59,843 nucleotides of DNA from an uncultured SAR86 cluster bacterium. GTDB lineage: Bacteria; Pseudomonadota; Gammaproteobacteria; Magnimaribacterales; D2472. Every line of letters begins with the position of its first letter. Position 1 is the first letter of the stretch. Shown piece by piece: positions 29,256 to 39,406 of the stretch. Location of the stretch: assembly GCA_902594005.1 (NCBI GenBank), contig CACJKN010000006.1, forward strand, positions 1 to 59,843, in the 5' to 3' direction. A model generated the notes under the pieces. That model had not been told where the DNA came from and searched no databases. It saw only the letters and a program-made list of their open reading frames with translations. The translations under genes and the position numbers were made by a program.

Positions 29256-29635
29256 ATTTAGAAAAACTCGTTGGCTTAATCTTTATAATCCTTATGGGAT
29301 TAATAATCTTTATCTTTGTGTTATCTCCTCAACCAAAATATCAGGATTCAATTAGTTATCAGTTGGCACCAAATGCTAGAGGATTGAGCAAAGATGATTT
29401 TGAAATGTATGTGGTTAGAGTTAATGTTTTTGAAAATGAAGAAAATGCAAAAGCTCTCAAAAAAAATATCAACAATTATTTTCCAGCATATACTGAAGCC
29501 TTACCAAACAATGATGTTTTAACTGCAGTTTATGTTGGCCCTTTTAGAACGAAAGAAGATATAGAAAAAAATATTGAATTTATTTACGAGATTTCAGAAA
29601 CAGATTCTGGTGAGGTTGTATTATGGAAACCCTAG
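29252..29635 (+). CDS. SPOR-domain membrane protein (DedD-like)
   Basis: 127-aa protein with one N-terminal transmembrane helix (~residues 7-26) and a C-terminal SPOR-like domain, 'YVVRVNVFENEENAKALKKNINNYF' to 'TAVYVGPFRTKEDIEKNIEFI', which binds denuded septal peptidoglycan in known members. The place between accD and cvpA-purF is the usual dedD position, with folC removed. It overlaps accD by 4 bp and cvpA by 13 bp. It is smaller than E. coli DedD (~220 aa) because the linker is short. Confidence 0.8.
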   Translation: MNLEKLVGLIFIILMGLIIFIFVLSPQPKYQDSISYQLAPNARGLSKDDFEMYVVRVNVFENEENAKALKKNINNYFPAYTEALPNNDVLTAVYVGPFRTKEDIEKNIEFIYEISETDSGEVVLWKP

Positions 29636-30144
29636 GTCTTAATGTTACAGATCTAGTTATATTATTTGTTATAGGTTCCTCCGGAATAATTTCACTTTTT
29701 AGGGGCTTTACTAAAGAATTTTTATCACTTTTACTATGGATATTTGCCTTCTTCGCTGCAGTTGGCTTTGAGGGATATGTAACACCAAAAATTCTAGAAA
29801 TTGTTGGCAATCCAGAGGCCTCAAAAATTATTGCATCTGTCCTTATTTTTTTAGTTTCCATTGTAATTGGTGGTTTTTTGATTAATTTAATTTCAAGAAT
29901 AATTAAATGGTCTGGAATGTCTGGCTTTGATAAATTTATGGGTGTATTATTTGGAGTAAGTAGAGGATTAATTGTAATTTTGGCTGTTTACTTTCTATTA
30001 CCCTCGAATTTAAAAGAGGCTGAAATCTTTACTGAATCAAAGATATCACCATTTTTTGAGGATTTTTTGCCAGTTTTGGAAAGTTACATCAAAGATTTGT
30101 TAAAAGAATCAGACATAGAGGATTTAATTAAAAACGGGGAATAA
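29623..30144 (+). CDS. cvpA: CvpA-family membrane protein
   Basis: 173-aa inner-membrane protein with four predicted hydrophobic helices. The CvpA signature is visible in 'VTDLVILFVIGSSGIISLFRGFTKEFLSLLLW' at the N-terminus and 'KFMGVLFGVSRGLIVILAVYF' near residue 106. In E. coli CvpA is needed for colicin V production and for envelope robustness, and sits upstream of purF as here (2 bp gap). The overlap with the SPOR gene implies coupled translation. Confidence 0.9.
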   Translation: METLGLNVTDLVILFVIGSSGIISLFRGFTKEFLSLLLWIFAFFAAVGFEGYVTPKILEIVGNPEASKIIASVLIFLVSIVIGGFLINLISRIIKWSGMSGFDKFMGVLFGVSRGLIVILAVYFLLPSNLKEAEIFTESKISPFFEDFLPVLESYIKDLLKESDIEDLIKNGE

Positions 30145-30146
30145 AA

Positions 30147-31625
30147 ATGTGCGGAATAATAGGGATTTCTGCAGAAAATAATGTAGCTGAGGAGATTTAC
30201 GAGTCTCTACTTATGCTGCAACACAGAGGGCAAGATGCTGCTGGTATGGTTGTCTGCGAACCAAGCGGTAAACTCAATAGCCGGAAGTCAAAAGGCTATG
30301 TCAGAGATGTATTTCAGCAGAATCACATGAGCAATCTTCAAGGAAATTTTGGAATAGGGCACGTAAGATATCCAACTGCTGGAGGAATAGGCAAGGAGTT
30401 TGCTCAGCCAATGTATGTTAATACTCCCTACGGCATAAGCTTAGCCCATAACGGAAACTTAACAAATTCCAAGAAACTAGCCGCAGAGCTTTTCCACGCA
30501 GAAAGACGCCACATAAACACAGATTCTGATTCAGAAGTATTGTTGAATATTTTTGCACTTGAGCTTTCTAAGCAAGAAGCAGTTTTTCCTAAACCAAAAG
30601 ACTTTTTTGCAGCTGTTGAAAAAACACATTTACGTATAAATGGTGCATATGCTGTCGTAGCATTAATAACTGGATATGGAATCGTTGCTTTTAGAGATCC
30701 TCTAGGGATAAGACCTTTAACTATTGGAGTTAGAAAGGGTAAAAACAGAAATGAATATGTAGTTTCTTCTGAAACAGCATTATTTTCAGCTACAGGTTTC
30801 AAAGTACTTAGAGATGTTGAGCCAGGCGAGGCTGTTTTTATAGATAACTCAGGCAAGATATTTACTCAACAATGTTTTCAAGGTAGTGAAAAAAAACCTT
30901 GTATATTTGAGTATGTATATCTAGCTCGACCAGATTCAACTATCGATGAAATTTCAGTTTATAGATCTAGAATGAGAATGGGGTTGAAGTTAGCTAATAG
31001 AATAAGAAAACTTAATTTAGTTGACGAAATAGACGTCGTTATTCCAATACCTGATAGCTCAACAACTGCTGCACTTCAACTTGCTGCAGATTTAAAAAAG
31101 CCTTACCGTCAGGGCTTTGTTAAGAATAGATATATTGGAAGGACTTTCATAATGCCTCTTCAAGAGGAAAGAAAGAAATCTGTCAGAAGAAAGTTGAATA
31201 TTCTTGACCTAGAATTTAAGGATAAGAATGTCTTGCTGGTTGATGACTCAATTGTTAGGGGAACAACCAGCAGACAGATAATAGAAATGGTAAGGGAGGC
31301 TGGCGCAAAAAAAGTTTTATTTGCATCCGCATCTCCTCCAGTTAAATATCAAAACCTCTATGGTATCGATATGGCAGCAACTAAAGAATTAATAGCTCAT
31401 GATAAAACAGAAAATGAAATTGCAGATGCAATAGGAGCAGACGAGTTGATATATCAAACCCTTGAAGATCTAATTAGCTCCGTTCAAGAAGGAAATCCTG
31501 AAATAAAAGACTTTGAAACATCAATCTTCACAGGAAAATACCCAACAGATATTGATGATGGATACCTTGAGAATCTCGAAGAGGAAAGAAGTGACATCAT
31601 TAAAATGTCAAAAAAAGAAAGCTAA
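30147..31625 (+). CDS. purF: Amidophosphoribosyltransferase
   Basis: 492-aa PurF, the first step of purine synthesis. The N-terminal nucleophile Cys2 is in 'MCGIIGISAENN', so no propeptide is present. The glutaminase domain has 'GNFGIGHVRYPTAGG' and 'LAHNGNLTN', and the PRPP-binding loop is 'VLLVDDSIVRGTTSRQI' (~residue 363). The length is close to E. coli PurF (505). It ends the aroC-purF run, 3 bp from the convergent acnB end. purL is at 42.5 kb. Confidence 0.97.
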   Translation: MCGIIGISAENNVAEEIYESLLMLQHRGQDAAGMVVCEPSGKLNSRKSKGYVRDVFQQNHMSNLQGNFGIGHVRYPTAGGIGKEFAQPMYVNTPYGISLAHNGNLTNSKKLAAELFHAERRHINTDSDSEVLLNIFALELSKQEAVFPKPKDFFAAVEKTHLRINGAYAVVALITGYGIVAFRDPLGIRPLTIGVRKGKNRNEYVVSSETALFSATGFKVLRDVEPGEAVFIDNSGKIFTQQCFQGSEKKPCIFEYVYLARPDSTIDEISVYRSRMRMGLKLANRIRKLNLVDEIDVVIPIPDSSTTAALQLAADLKKPYRQGFVKNRYIGRTFIMPLQEERKKSVRRKLNILDLEFKDKNVLLVDDSIVRGTTSRQIIEMVREAGAKKVLFASASPPVKYQNLYGIDMAATKELIAHDKTENEIADAIGADELIYQTLEDLISSVQEGNPEIKDFETSIFTGKYPTDIDDGYLENLEEERSDIIKMSKKES

Positions 31626-31628
31626 GGC

Positions 31629-34205
31629 CTAAGAAACTATATTAACTGCTGAAATTTCAGCTTTTTTAGCATCACTTAAATATTCAGGTAGCTGATCAAA
31701 GTTTAAGTATCTATATATTTCTTCCGATAAAGGATTGATCTCATTCATGAACTCAAGATACTCTTCAGTAGTAGGTAATCTTCCAAGAACTGCTGCAACA
31801 GATGAAAGTTCCGCAGAAGCAAGAAAAACATCTGCTCCATCGCCAAGTCTGTTTGGATAATTTCTTGTTGAGGTAGACACTACAGTAGAGTTTGCTAAAA
31901 CCCTTGCTTGGTTACCCATGCACAGGGAGCAACCAGGCATCTCTGTTCTCGCACCCGAAACGCCAAATATGTTGTAAATGCCTTCCTCCATCAACTGCTG
32001 TTCATCCATTTTTGTTGGTGGCACAACCCAAAATCTTGCTTTAGTACCATTATGTTTTTTAAGCAGATGTCCTGCAGCTCTAAAGTGTCCAATATTTGTC
32101 ATACAAGATCCAAGAAAGACCTCATCAATTTTAGTATTTTGAACTTCTGATAGAGGTTTAATGTCATCTGGATCATTTGGACAAGCTAGAAGAGGCTCTT
32201 TGATTTCATTTAAATCAATTTCAATTATTGCTGCATATTCAGCATCCTTATCTGGCTCTAGCAATTTAGGATCCTTAATCCAATCTTCCATAGCACTTGC
32301 TCTTCTTTCTAATGTCTTAGGGTCGCCATATCCATTGGTAATCATCCATCTCAACATAACTATATTTGAGTTTAAGTACTCAATAATTGGTTCTTTGTCC
32401 AATCTAATTGTGCATCCTGATGCAGACCTCTCTGCTGAAGCATCAGAGATTTCAAAAGCTTGTTCCACTTTTAAATGAGGAAGCCCCTCAACCTCTAGGC
32501 ATCTTCCTGAAAAGATATTCTTTTTGCCTTCTTTAGCAACAGTGAGATGGCCTTGCTGTATTGCAGCATAAGGTATTGCATTAACTAAGTCTCTGAGAGT
32601 GATACCAGGTTGCATATCACCTTTGAATCTAACTAGAACTGATTCAGGCATATCTAAAGGCATAACACCAAGGGTCGCTGCAAAAGCAACTAATCCAGAG
32701 CCTGCTGGAAAACTTATACCAATTGGGAATCTTGTATGACTATCTCCACCTGTTCCTACGGTATCAGGAATTAGCATTCTGTTAAGCCAAGAGTGGATAA
32801 TTCCATCTCCAGGCTTAAGTGACACTCCACCCCTTGTTTTAATAAATTCTGGAAGAGAATGCTGAGTATCAATGTCAACTGGTTTTGGATAAGCTGCAGT
32901 ATGACAAAAAGACTGCATTACTAAATCTGCTGAGAACCCAAGACAAGCAAGTTCTTTCAATTCATCTCTGGTCATTGGTCCTGTAGTATCTTGAGATCCA
33001 ACCGTACTCATTCTTGGTTCGCAGTAGTCACCAGGTCTTACTCCCTCAACTCCGCATGCTTTTCCAACCATCTTTTGTGCCAAGGTATATCCTTTGCTAG
33101 AGGTGTCATTTTGATTTGGTCTTCTAAAGATATCAGTAGGTTCTAATCCTAGAACTTCTCTTGTTTTATCTGTTAACTGTCTTCCAATAATAAGAGGGAT
33201 TCTGCCATTAGCTCTAACCTCATCAAGCAGTACCTCCGTTTTTAATTTAAACTCACTTAGTAACTCATTAGTTTTAGCATCGCTAATTCTTCCTTTGAAT
33301 GGCTCAAAAATTATCTCTTGACCCATTTCTAATTTTGAAACATCACATTCAACAGGAAAAGCTCCAGAATCCTCGAGAGTATTGTAGAAAATAGGTGCAA
33401 TCTTTCCTCCAAAACAAAAACCACCTTCTTTTTTATTTGGAATTGCTGGAATCTCATCTCCCATATGCCATAAGACTGAATTAGTAGCGGATTTTCTAGA
33501 TGAGCCTGTTCCAACAACATCTCCCACAAAGACAACAGGATTTCCTTTCTGCTTTAATTCTTCTATGGTTTCTAAAGGGTTTTCTATTCCCTCTCTTGGC
33601 ATTTTTAACATTGCGAGGGCATGAAGAGGAATATCTGGTCTTGACCACGCATCTGGAGCAGGAGATAAATCATCAGTATTGATTTCACCTGGTACTTTAA
33701 AAACAGTTAGCTTTATACTTTCAGATATTTCTTCTTTACTGGTGAACCATTCTGCATTTGCCCACGAATCAATTACTGTTCTTGCATGTTCATTAGTCTT
33801 CGAAAGTTCGTAGATATCGTTAAAGGCATCAAAAATTAGGAGTGTATTACTTAGTGCAGTTGCAGCATCATCTGCCAATCCCTCTATTTCAAGGCAGTCA
33901 ATAAGAGGTTGAATATTGTAGCCACCAAGCATTGTTCCTAATATAGCAACAGCATCCTCTTTAGAAATATATGGACTTTCCGTTTCTCCCTTTGTTAAAT
34001 CAGATAAGAATCCTGCCTTAACATATGCTGCATCATCTACTCCTGCAGGCACTCTTTCTTTTAATAAATGTAATAAAAGTTCGCTATCTTGATGCTCTTT
34101 TTTAAGAAGATTTACAACATCTGCTGTTTGTTCAGCACTCAGCGGAAGAGGCGGTATGCCCATCTCCTCTCTTTCTTTACAATGCTTCTTATAGTCCTCT
34201 AACAC
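31629..34205 (-). CDS. acnB: Aconitate hydratase B
   Basis: 858-aa AcnB (E. coli 865 aa), a [4Fe-4S] TCA-cycle enzyme. The N-terminal HEAT-like domain runs to ~residue 160, followed by the swivel domain with '[21 protein letters not shown]' and '[15 protein letters not shown]'. The catalytic core has '[21 protein letters not shown]', '[15 protein letters not shown]' and '[20 protein letters not shown]', carrying the cluster cysteines. AcnB can hydrate 2-methyl-cis-aconitate, so with prpC, prpD and prpB in this window it could complete the methylcitrate cycle. It is a single-gene unit, convergent with purF. Confidence 0.97.
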   Translation of the reverse strand: MLEDYKKHCKEREEMGIPPLPLSAEQTADVVNLLKKEHQDSELLLHLLKERVPAGVDDAAYVKAGFLSDLTKGETESPYISKEDAVAILGTMLGGYNIQPLIDCLEIEGLADDAATALSNTLLIFDAFNDIYELSKTNEHARTVIDSWANAEWFTSKEEISESIKLTVFKVPGEINTDDLSPAPDAWSRPDIPLHALAMLKMPREGIENPLETIEELKQKGNPVVFVGDVVGTGSSRKSATNSVLWHMGDEIPAIPNKKEGGFCFGGKIAPIFYNTLEDSGAFPVECDVSKLEMGQEIIFEPFKGRISDAKTNELLSEFKLKTEVLLDEVRANGRIPLIIGRQLTDKTREVLGLEPTDIFRRPNQNDTSSKGYTLAQKMVGKACGVEGVRPGDYCEPRMSTVGSQDTTGPMTRDELKELACLGFSADLVMQSFCHTAAYPKPVDIDTQHSLPEFIKTRGGVSLKPGDGIIHSWLNRMLIPDTVGTGGDSHTRFPIGISFPAGSGLVAFAATLGVMPLDMPESVLVRFKGDMQPGITLRDLVNAIPYAAIQQGHLTVAKEGKKNIFSGRCLEVEGLPHLKVEQAFEISDASAERSASGCTIRLDKEPIIEYLNSNIVMLRWMITNGYGDPKTLERRASAMEDWIKDPKLLEPDKDAEYAAIIEIDLNEIKEPLLACPNDPDDIKPLSEVQNTKIDEVFLGSCMTNIGHFRAAGHLLKKHNGTKARFWVVPPTKMDEQQLMEEGIYNIFGVSGARTEMPGCSLCMGNQARVLANSTVVSTSTRNYPNRLGDGADVFLASAELSSVAAVLGRLPTTEEYLEFMNEINPLSEEIYRYLNFDQLPEYLSDAKKAEISAVNIVS

Positions 34206-34268
34206 GCGCCTATTTTACTTCTCTTAAGATAAACTTTCCAACCAAATTACAAAAATTAAATAATATTG

Positions 34269-34274
34269 TATTAT
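34269..34274 (+). promoter_or_regulatory. Candidate -10 box for the DUF1289 gene
   Basis: TATTAT lies 7 nt before the ATG, with no Shine-Dalgarno between them and no clear -35. Confidence 0.25.
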
Positions 34275-34281
34275 TTGATCC

Positions 34282-34731
34282 ATGCAAAAAAATCGTTCAT
34301 CAACACCTTGTATTGGTATCTGCTCTACAACTTTTGGAGATGATGTTTGTAAGGGATGTAAAAGGTTTTCACATGAAATTACTAATTGGGGTAAGTTCTC
34401 GACTGACGAGAGGGCGATTGTTAATTCTAGGCTTGAGCACTTTAAGATAACTATTCTTGAAGAAAAGTTTACTATTTCTGATAGCGAGCTCTTCGAAAGC
34501 AAGATGAATGAATTTTCTATTAACTTCAATAGCTCTCTTGAGCCTATTACTTGGATTTTTGACTTACTTCGAGCTTCAAGCAATAAAGACTTAAATGTAA
34601 ATGATTTTGGGGTTGAAATATTGCCAGCATTTTCTAATCTTTCACTTATAGAGCTTCGGGATTTAATTAATCAAGAAATGCTTCAACTATCAGAAGCTCA
34701 TTATTATAAATTCTTTAAACGGGCTACTTAA
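34282..34731 (+). CDS. DUF1289 (YdhL-like) Fe-S or zinc-binding small protein
   Basis: 149-aa protein whose first ~45 residues form a DUF1289 domain: '[29 protein letters not shown]' with four cysteines in the family's CxxxC..CxGC pattern, likely a metal or Fe-S site. The remaining ~100 residues are an unrecognised helical extension; most family members are only 60-90 aa. Its 3' end overlaps umuC by 8 bp tail to tail. The role of the family is not established. Confidence 0.75.
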   Translation: MQKNRSSTPCIGICSTTFGDDVCKGCKRFSHEITNWGKFSTDERAIVNSRLEHFKITILEEKFTISDSELFESKMNEFSINFNSSLEPITWIFDLLRASSNKDLNVNDFGVEILPAFSNLSLIELRDLINQEMLQLSEAHYYKFFKRAT

Positions 34732-35983
34732 CCGTAGGTAGGTCACCCCATCTAGTAGTGTATCTTGGAGATATCATATTCCTCTGTATGGGCTTAAATC
34801 TTCCTATGTTTTGTGAAGCAATATAGATCTGCTTTTGATTTAGATTTAACTCATCAATCACTTGCATCAACTTTGAGTCCATCTTGTAAGTATGATTTTC
34901 ATTAAATAAAGAGTTCTGCACATATCCAATATCTGAAAATGAACTTAGCATAATCCCAGCTTTTGAATATCTATAATTAGGTCTATAGATTTTGGGCAGA
35001 ATCTTTCTTACGGCATACAAAAAGTCTCTTGAATCATCTGTTGGATAAGTAAATGAATAGCTCTTTATAGCCCTGTAACTTTCGTTAGTATCAAAAGGAC
35101 TAGTTCTGATAAATACTGATATTCTTGAACTTTTTTGTTTTTCAGATCTTAATTTTTCAGCTGCTCTAACAACATAATCATTAACAACAGTATTTAGGAC
35201 TTCTAAATTAGTAATTTTTTTTGCAAAACTTCTGCTGACTACAATTTGTTTTTTAGTCGGAGAAACATCTTCAATATCTAAACATTTCTCACCATTAAGC
35301 TCTCTAACTGTGCGTTCTAAAACAATACTAAATCTTTTTCTTATATCCTGAGGCGGGGCATATGATAGTTGCAGAGCATTTCTAATACCTGCCATTGATA
35401 GTTTTCTATTTAATCTTCTGCCAACTCCCCATATCTCACCAACTGGAGTGCTTTTAAGGGCTTCACTTATATCTCTCTGGCTATCCAGCACTAAAACTCT
35501 TGATTGAATATCTCTTTTCTTTATTTGGTAGCTAGCAATCTTAGCTAGAGTCTTAGTAGGCCCTATACCTATTCGTACAGGTATTCCTGTCCATCTTCCT
35601 ACGGTATTTTTTAGATGTAAGCCAAAGTCGAAACAGCCTATATTTTTTTCGGTACCTGAGAAATCTAAGAATGCTTCATCAATGCTATAGACTTCTGTTT
35701 TTGGAGAAATGGAATTTAGAATATTCATAACTCTCCTAGACATATCTCCATAGAAAGCAAAATTAGATGAGAAAACAATACCGCCTTTTCTGATATACCT
35801 ATCTTTGATCTTAAACCAAGGAACTCCCATCTTTACACCCATCGCTTTTGCCTCTGAACTCCTTGCAATTACGCAACCATCATTATTAGAGAGGACAACG
35901 ATAGGTCTATTCTTAAGATCAGGACGAAACACTCTTTCACATGAAGCATAAAAGCTATCACAATCTACTAGGGCTATGCTCAT
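34724..35983 (-). CDS. umuC: UmuC, error-prone DNA polymerase V catalytic subunit
   Basis: 419-aa Y-family polymerase (E. coli UmuC 422 aa) for SOS translesion synthesis. Catalytic carboxylates are in '[20 protein letters not shown]' at the N-terminus and '[14 protein letters not shown]' near residue 96. The palm/finger '[26 protein letters not shown]' and the helix-hairpin-helix region '[17 protein letters not shown]' are typical. It overlaps umuD by 4 bp in the usual umuDC operon, controlled by the LexA box at 36431. Confidence 0.95.
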   Translation of the reverse strand: MSIALVDCDSFYASCERVFRPDLKNRPIVVLSNNDGCVIARSSEAKAMGVKMGVPWFKIKDRYIRKGGIVFSSNFAFYGDMSRRVMNILNSISPKTEVYSIDEAFLDFSGTEKNIGCFDFGLHLKNTVGRWTGIPVRIGIGPTKTLAKIASYQIKKRDIQSRVLVLDSQRDISEALKSTPVGEIWGVGRRLNRKLSMAGIRNALQLSYAPPQDIRKRFSIVLERTVRELNGEKCLDIEDVSPTKKQIVVSRSFAKKITNLEVLNTVVNDYVVRAAEKLRSEKQKSSRISVFIRTSPFDTNESYRAIKSYSFTYPTDDSRDFLYAVRKILPKIYRPNYRYSKAGIMLSSFSDIGYVQNSLFNENHTYKMDSKLMQVIDELNLNQKQIYIASQNIGRFKPIQRNMISPRYTTRWGDLPTVK

Positions 35984-36411
35984 GTAAATTGATTAATGAC
36001 CGAAGTTACTAGCCCAGTTACTTCAAAGTCTATTTGGCTATTTATATAGATTGGTTTATAGCCTTTATTTTCAGCGACTAGGCATAATTTAGGCTTAGTT
36101 TTAAATCTTCTACAAACAAATTCACCATCAACTGCTGCAACTATGATGCTGTTATGAGAGGGCTTAATACTTCTGTCTATTATGAGAGTTGCACCATCAT
36201 TAATGCCTGCACCTATCATAGATTTTCCACTTACTCTCACAAGAAAGGTAGCAGCATTATTTTTTATTAAATATTCATTTAGATCTATAGGCGATTCTAT
36301 GAAATCACTTGCAGGACTGGGGAATCCGGCATGCACCATGTCTTGGAAATATGGCAGCATTAGTTCAGATAAATTATCTGCAATCACCGTACCGATGTAA
36401 TTAATTTTCAT
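35980..36411 (-). CDS. umuD: UmuD-like polymerase V subunit with Arg at the catalytic Lys position
   Basis: 143-aa S24-family protein (E. coli UmuD 139 aa). The cleavage-site region '[13 protein letters not shown]' aligns with E. coli Cys24-Gly25, giving Ala-Gly here, and the nucleophile Ser is in '[11 protein letters not shown]'. The general-base Lys97 of E. coli lies in 'VDGEFTVKKL'; here the segment reads '[10 protein letters not shown]', so both lysines are arginines (codons AGA AGA). The fold and operon position leave no doubt about the family, but RecA-stimulated self-cleavage to UmuD' may be weak or absent. It starts 20 bp from a perfect LexA box. Confidence 0.92.
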   Translation of the reverse strand: MKINYIGTVIADNLSELMLPYFQDMVHAGFPSPASDFIESPIDLNEYLIKNNAATFLVRVSGKSMIGAGINDGATLIIDRSIKPSHNSIIVAAVDGEFVCRRFKTKPKLCLVAENKGYKPIYINSQIDFEVTGLVTSVINQFT

Positions 36412-36430
36412 AATATAGGAGTGCTAAGAA

Positions 36431-36450
36431 TACTGTATAAATATACAGTA
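36431..36450. promoter_or_regulatory. LexA box upstream of umuDC
   Basis: TACTGTATAAATATACAGTA is a near-perfect SOS box (CTG-N10-CAG in TA-rich context), 20 bp upstream of the umuD start on the minus strand. It resembles the box at lexA. Confidence 0.93.
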
Positions 36451-36472
36451 CTTTTAAAGAGGTTTCAACGCT

Positions 36473-37201
36473 TTATTCAATCTTGAATTTAAATAAATCA
36501 GGGCCATTGGCATCAAGTTTTAAGCACCATCCAAAAGTATCCCAATCTCCCAAAACAATTCGCTGGGTTGAATAATCTCCATACTCTAAGTCATGAAGAT
36601 CAGGTCGATGAGTATGGCCATGAATGAAAAGATTTGGCCTTTCTTTTTGAAGAAACGAATCTACATCATTTAAATTTACGTCAGTTATTTCAGAGGATTT
36701 ATTTTTGCTAGCAGATTTACTGGCATCCCTCATATCGTCTGCAATTTTTTTTCTCTCCTCTAGGGGTTTGCTAAGAAAGTCATCCTTCCAAGCCTGAGAT
36801 CGGACTTGTTTTCTAAAGTCCATATATTCTGAGTCATGAGTGCACAAAAAATCACCATGACTGATGATAATTTCCATTTCGTTAAAGGTTATTGTGTAGG
36901 GGTCCTCAAGGATTTCAATATCTGCTGAAGCTGCAAAGCTTTTATCAAGCAGAAAATCTCTATTGCCAGCAATAAAAAATAGCTTATTCCCTTTGCTCGC
37001 AAAATCACTCAGCTTAGACTGAATAACTTCTGCAAGCTCACTATCATCATCATCTCCAATCCAAACCTCAAATAAATCACCTAATATATAAAGACTGGTA
37101 GGAGTAGATATTTTGTTATCTAAAAAATCAAAGAATGATTTAGTGGTAGGTGACTCAACTGAACTTAGATGTAGGTCTGAAATGAAGTATATTGGATTCA
37201 T
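36473..37201 (-). CDS. lpxH: UDP-2,3-diacylglucosamine diphosphatase
   Basis: 242-aa calcineurin-like phosphoesterase LpxH, which makes lipid X in lipid A synthesis at the inner membrane. Metal-binding motifs are '[10 protein letters not shown]' at the N-terminus, '[15 protein letters not shown]' (~residue 38), '[10 protein letters not shown]' (~residue 77), '[11 protein letters not shown]' (~residue 112) and 'IHGHTHRP' (~residue 193). The length matches E. coli LpxH (240). It overlaps ppiB by 4 bp, an arrangement also found in other gammaproteobacteria. It implies an outer membrane with lipid A. Confidence 0.95.
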   Translation of the reverse strand: MNPIYFISDLHLSSVESPTTKSFFDFLDNKISTPTSLYILGDLFEVWIGDDDDSELAEVIQSKLSDFASKGNKLFFIAGNRDFLLDKSFAASADIEILEDPYTITFNEMEIIISHGDFLCTHDSEYMDFRKQVRSQAWKDDFLSKPLEERKKIADDMRDASKSASKNKSSEITDVNLNDVDSFLQKERPNLFIHGHTHRPDLHDLEYGDYSTQRIVLGDWDTFGWCLKLDANGPDLFKFKIE

Positions 37202-37719
37202 TCCATAACAGATATCGATTGAATCATAATTGGCTCAACTGGAACATCTGCATACTGTTGAAAGTTACCGGTATCAACCACAGCAATTGCATCAACAACA
37301 TCCATTCCATCTGTTACCTTACCAAATACTGCATATCCCCAGCCACGCATAGTTTCTGATGAATGATTTAAGAAGCTATTGTCTTTATGGTTAATGAAAA
37401 ATTGACTTGTAGCTGAATGAGGGTCACCAGTTCTTGCCATAGCAATAGTTCCTCTATCATTTGGTAAGCCATTATTAGCTTCATTTTGAATTGGTTGAGT
37501 ACCAGAAGGCTTGGTTCTCATATCAGCTGTTAAGCCTCCTCCCTGAACCATAAAACCATCAATCACTCTATGAAAGATAGTCTCATCGTAGTATCCAGAT
37601 TCAACAAGATTAATAAAATTTTCAACTGTACCCGGAGCCTTTTCATTATCAAGCTCAAGACTAATATCACCAAGAGATGTTGAAATAACTACTGCAATAA
37701 CTGTTTTTGTCATACTCAT
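37198..37719 (-). CDS. ppiB: Peptidyl-prolyl cis-trans isomerase, cyclophilin type
   Basis: 173-aa cyclophilin catalysing proline isomerisation. The core is clear: '[16 protein letters not shown]' (~residue 54), '[32 protein letters not shown]' and '[18 protein letters not shown]'. The N-terminus '[18 protein letters not shown]' has no convincing signal peptide, so it is probably cytoplasmic like E. coli PpiB. A second ATG two codons later (37713) has a better-spaced AAGG and may be the true start. It is coupled to lpxH. Confidence 0.93.
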   Translation of the reverse strand: MSMTKTVIAVVISTSLGDISLELDNEKAPGTVENFINLVESGYYDETIFHRVIDGFMVQGGGLTADMRTKPSGTQPIQNEANNGLPNDRGTIAMARTGDPHSATSQFFINHKDNSFLNHSSETMRGWGYAVFGKVTDGMDVVDAIAVVDTGNFQQYADVPVEPIMIQSISVME

Positions 37720-37747
37720 ACCTTTTAAATTTAAATATTTATTAATA

Positions 37748-38851
37748 CTAGTTTATTTGCCATTTAGAGGCAATGCGATCTTCTATAATTTCCTCAGTCA
37801 AACCATAATCTTTAAGCTCATAGCGGTGCTTTCCATGTTTATGTTTCTTATGATTCTTTATATAAAATTCCATTTTGATTTTTATGCTTTCCTCAAAGGG
37901 CTTATCAATAAAATCATAAATATTCTCCATTGTCTCAATTGGATCTTTAATGAAATCAGCATAATCGATATCAAGGTTTGTTGTTGAATCAAGCAAAGTC
38001 CTTCCTTCTTTATTCTTTAATATTGCATTTTCCCAAAACTCAATCGTTTGTTTCCCTATAAGTTCTCTATCAATTTGGTTACACAGCCCATTCCAAAGTT
38101 TTTCAGTAAGGCTGCAAGTTGAGGTAATTGATTTTATAGGATCTCTATATATGTGAATGAATCTTGCCTTTGGATAAATCTTTAGAATTTCAGGAATGTG
38201 TTCAATATGTGATGGATCTTTGAATAGCCAGTTTTTAGGTCTACCTGAGAGTTCTAAGATTTGGAAAAACTTTTTATGCCATTCAAATACATTTGTAAAA
38301 TCAGTTTCCATTAGAAACTCTTTATAGTTTGGAAGATGAGACATATAAATATAGACGACACTCTTAGCAGTTACCGTATTAAATTGCTCACATTCCTCTG
38401 GAGATAGAGCTCGCAACTTGTGCATCGCATCTAGCATTGGCACTACAAGCCTGGCAAAACGAAGCTCGACATCAGTTGCAAAAATCCTTAGCGACTCTCG
38501 CCAACTTCCTTTTTCTAGCCATGGAAGGGGTCTTGTTATTTCCCAGTAAAGCGGACTTCTATGATCTTCATCATTACAGAGAATATCAAAGAGAAAAGTA
38601 GTTCCTGATCGAGGAAGGCCTGTTACGATAATAGGTGCTGCTGGATCAGGCATATCTTTATTTGCTGCAAACTTACAAATCTTCTCTCTAACATTCATCC
38701 GATTATGTAATTGATGCATAAAAGCAATAATGCCAAACATATTTATTTCTTTATTTGCATTAATGTCATCTACTAAAAGTTCCAATGCCTCAATAAATTC
38801 AGGTTCATGAGAGGTAGTTTTATTTAGCAGCTTTTCTTTTGATATTTTCAT
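37748..38851 (-). CDS. Sulfotransferase family protein
   Basis: 367-aa PAPS-dependent sulfotransferase-like protein. The 5'-phosphosulfate loop is '[16 protein letters not shown]' (~residue 77) and the 3'-phosphate motif is '[19 protein letters not shown]' (~residue 203). Proteins of this family are numerous in marine gammaproteobacteria and act on unknown lipids, sterols or glycans. There is no signal peptide or membrane segment. It lies 28 bp upstream of ppiB on the same strand with no obvious functional link. The acceptor cannot be inferred. Confidence 0.82.
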   Translation of the reverse strand: MKISKEKLLNKTTSHEPEFIEALELLVDDINANKEINMFGIIAFMHQLHNRMNVREKICKFAANKDMPDPAAPIIVTGLPRSGTTFLFDILCNDEDHRSPLYWEITRPLPWLEKGSWRESLRIFATDVELRFARLVVPMLDAMHKLRALSPEECEQFNTVTAKSVVYIYMSHLPNYKEFLMETDFTNVFEWHKKFFQILELSGRPKNWLFKDPSHIEHIPEILKIYPKARFIHIYRDPIKSITSTCSLTEKLWNGLCNQIDRELIGKQTIEFWENAILKNKEGRTLLDSTTNLDIDYADFIKDPIETMENIYDFIDKPFEESIKIKMEFYIKNHKKHKHGKHRYELKDYGLTEEIIEDRIASKWQIN

Positions 38852-38937
38852 TTCTACTCATTAATGGTAACAAAATATTTTTTCAATTTCTTTGAGTCTA
38901 GTGGTATTGTAGTTACTTAGAAATTTAGGAGGAAATT

Positions 38938-39369
38938 ATGAAAAAAATTCTATTTTTGTCACTACTTGTACCTTTCTTTAGCCTTGCTGAAATCTGGGTA
39001 GATTATGAGCCTGCTGAGCAAGTTACAGAAATGACTGTAGTTAAAGTAAAACCAAACATGCTTGATGATTACCTAATGGGGATAAAAAGTACTTGGGTAG
39101 ATTCTTGTGAAATACAAAAAGAGCTTGGACATATTGTGAGTTGTGCCGTTTATACAGCAAGCACTGCGGGCACAGATCCAAATGTATTTTTAACAATAAC
39201 CTATGAAAACCTAGCTGCAATGGGTCCTGATAAAGAAAAATATGAGGAGTTTGTTGAAGCATGGAGAAAAAAGATTTCTGAAGAAGAGCAAAGTGAAATA
39301 GCTGGCGGCTATGGAGATATGCGAGAAATCGTAGACCTTGTTGTCTTAAGAAAAGTAAACTTTAAATAA
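38938..39369 (+). CDS. Small secreted protein of unknown function
   Basis: 143-aa protein with a clear signal peptide 'MKKILFLSLLVPFFSLAEIW' (cleavage likely after SLA) and a strong AGGAGG ribosome binding site. The mature part is a mixed alpha/beta domain with two cysteines ('DSCEIQ', 'VSCAVY') that could form a periplasmic disulfide. The size and 'VVKVKPNMLDDYL' opening recall small ferredoxin-like (Dabb/ABM) domains, but I would not assign one. A GC-rich hairpin follows its stop, so it may be monocistronic. Confidence 0.65.
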   Translation: MKKILFLSLLVPFFSLAEIWVDYEPAEQVTEMTVVKVKPNMLDDYLMGIKSTWVDSCEIQKELGHIVSCAVYTASTAGTDPNVFLTITYENLAAMGPDKEKYEEFVEAWRKKISEEEQSEIAGGYGDMREIVDLVVLRKVNFK

Positions 39370-39375
39370 CTCTCA

Positions 39376-39398
39376 TTGGGCAGGTTAATCCTGCCCAA
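39376..39398 (+). terminator. Hairpin after the small secreted protein gene
   Basis: TTGGGCAGG-TTAAT-CCTGCCCAA is a perfect 9-bp stem with a 5-nt loop just after the stop codon. Only a short AAATTT follows rather than a T-run, so termination may be partial. It lies 8 bp upstream of arsC. Confidence 0.55.
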
Positions 39399-39406
39399 AT
39401 TTAACT

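Noticed and set aside
34224-34583. 119-aa minus-strand ORF opposite the DUF1289 gene
   Set aside because: It is the antisense shadow of a recognisable DUF1289 protein on the plus strand and shows no family pattern.
35980-36411. LexA-like or phage repressor instead of UmuD
   Set aside because: No DNA-binding domain, UmuD length, and a 4-bp overlap with umuC behind a LexA box make UmuD the clear choice.
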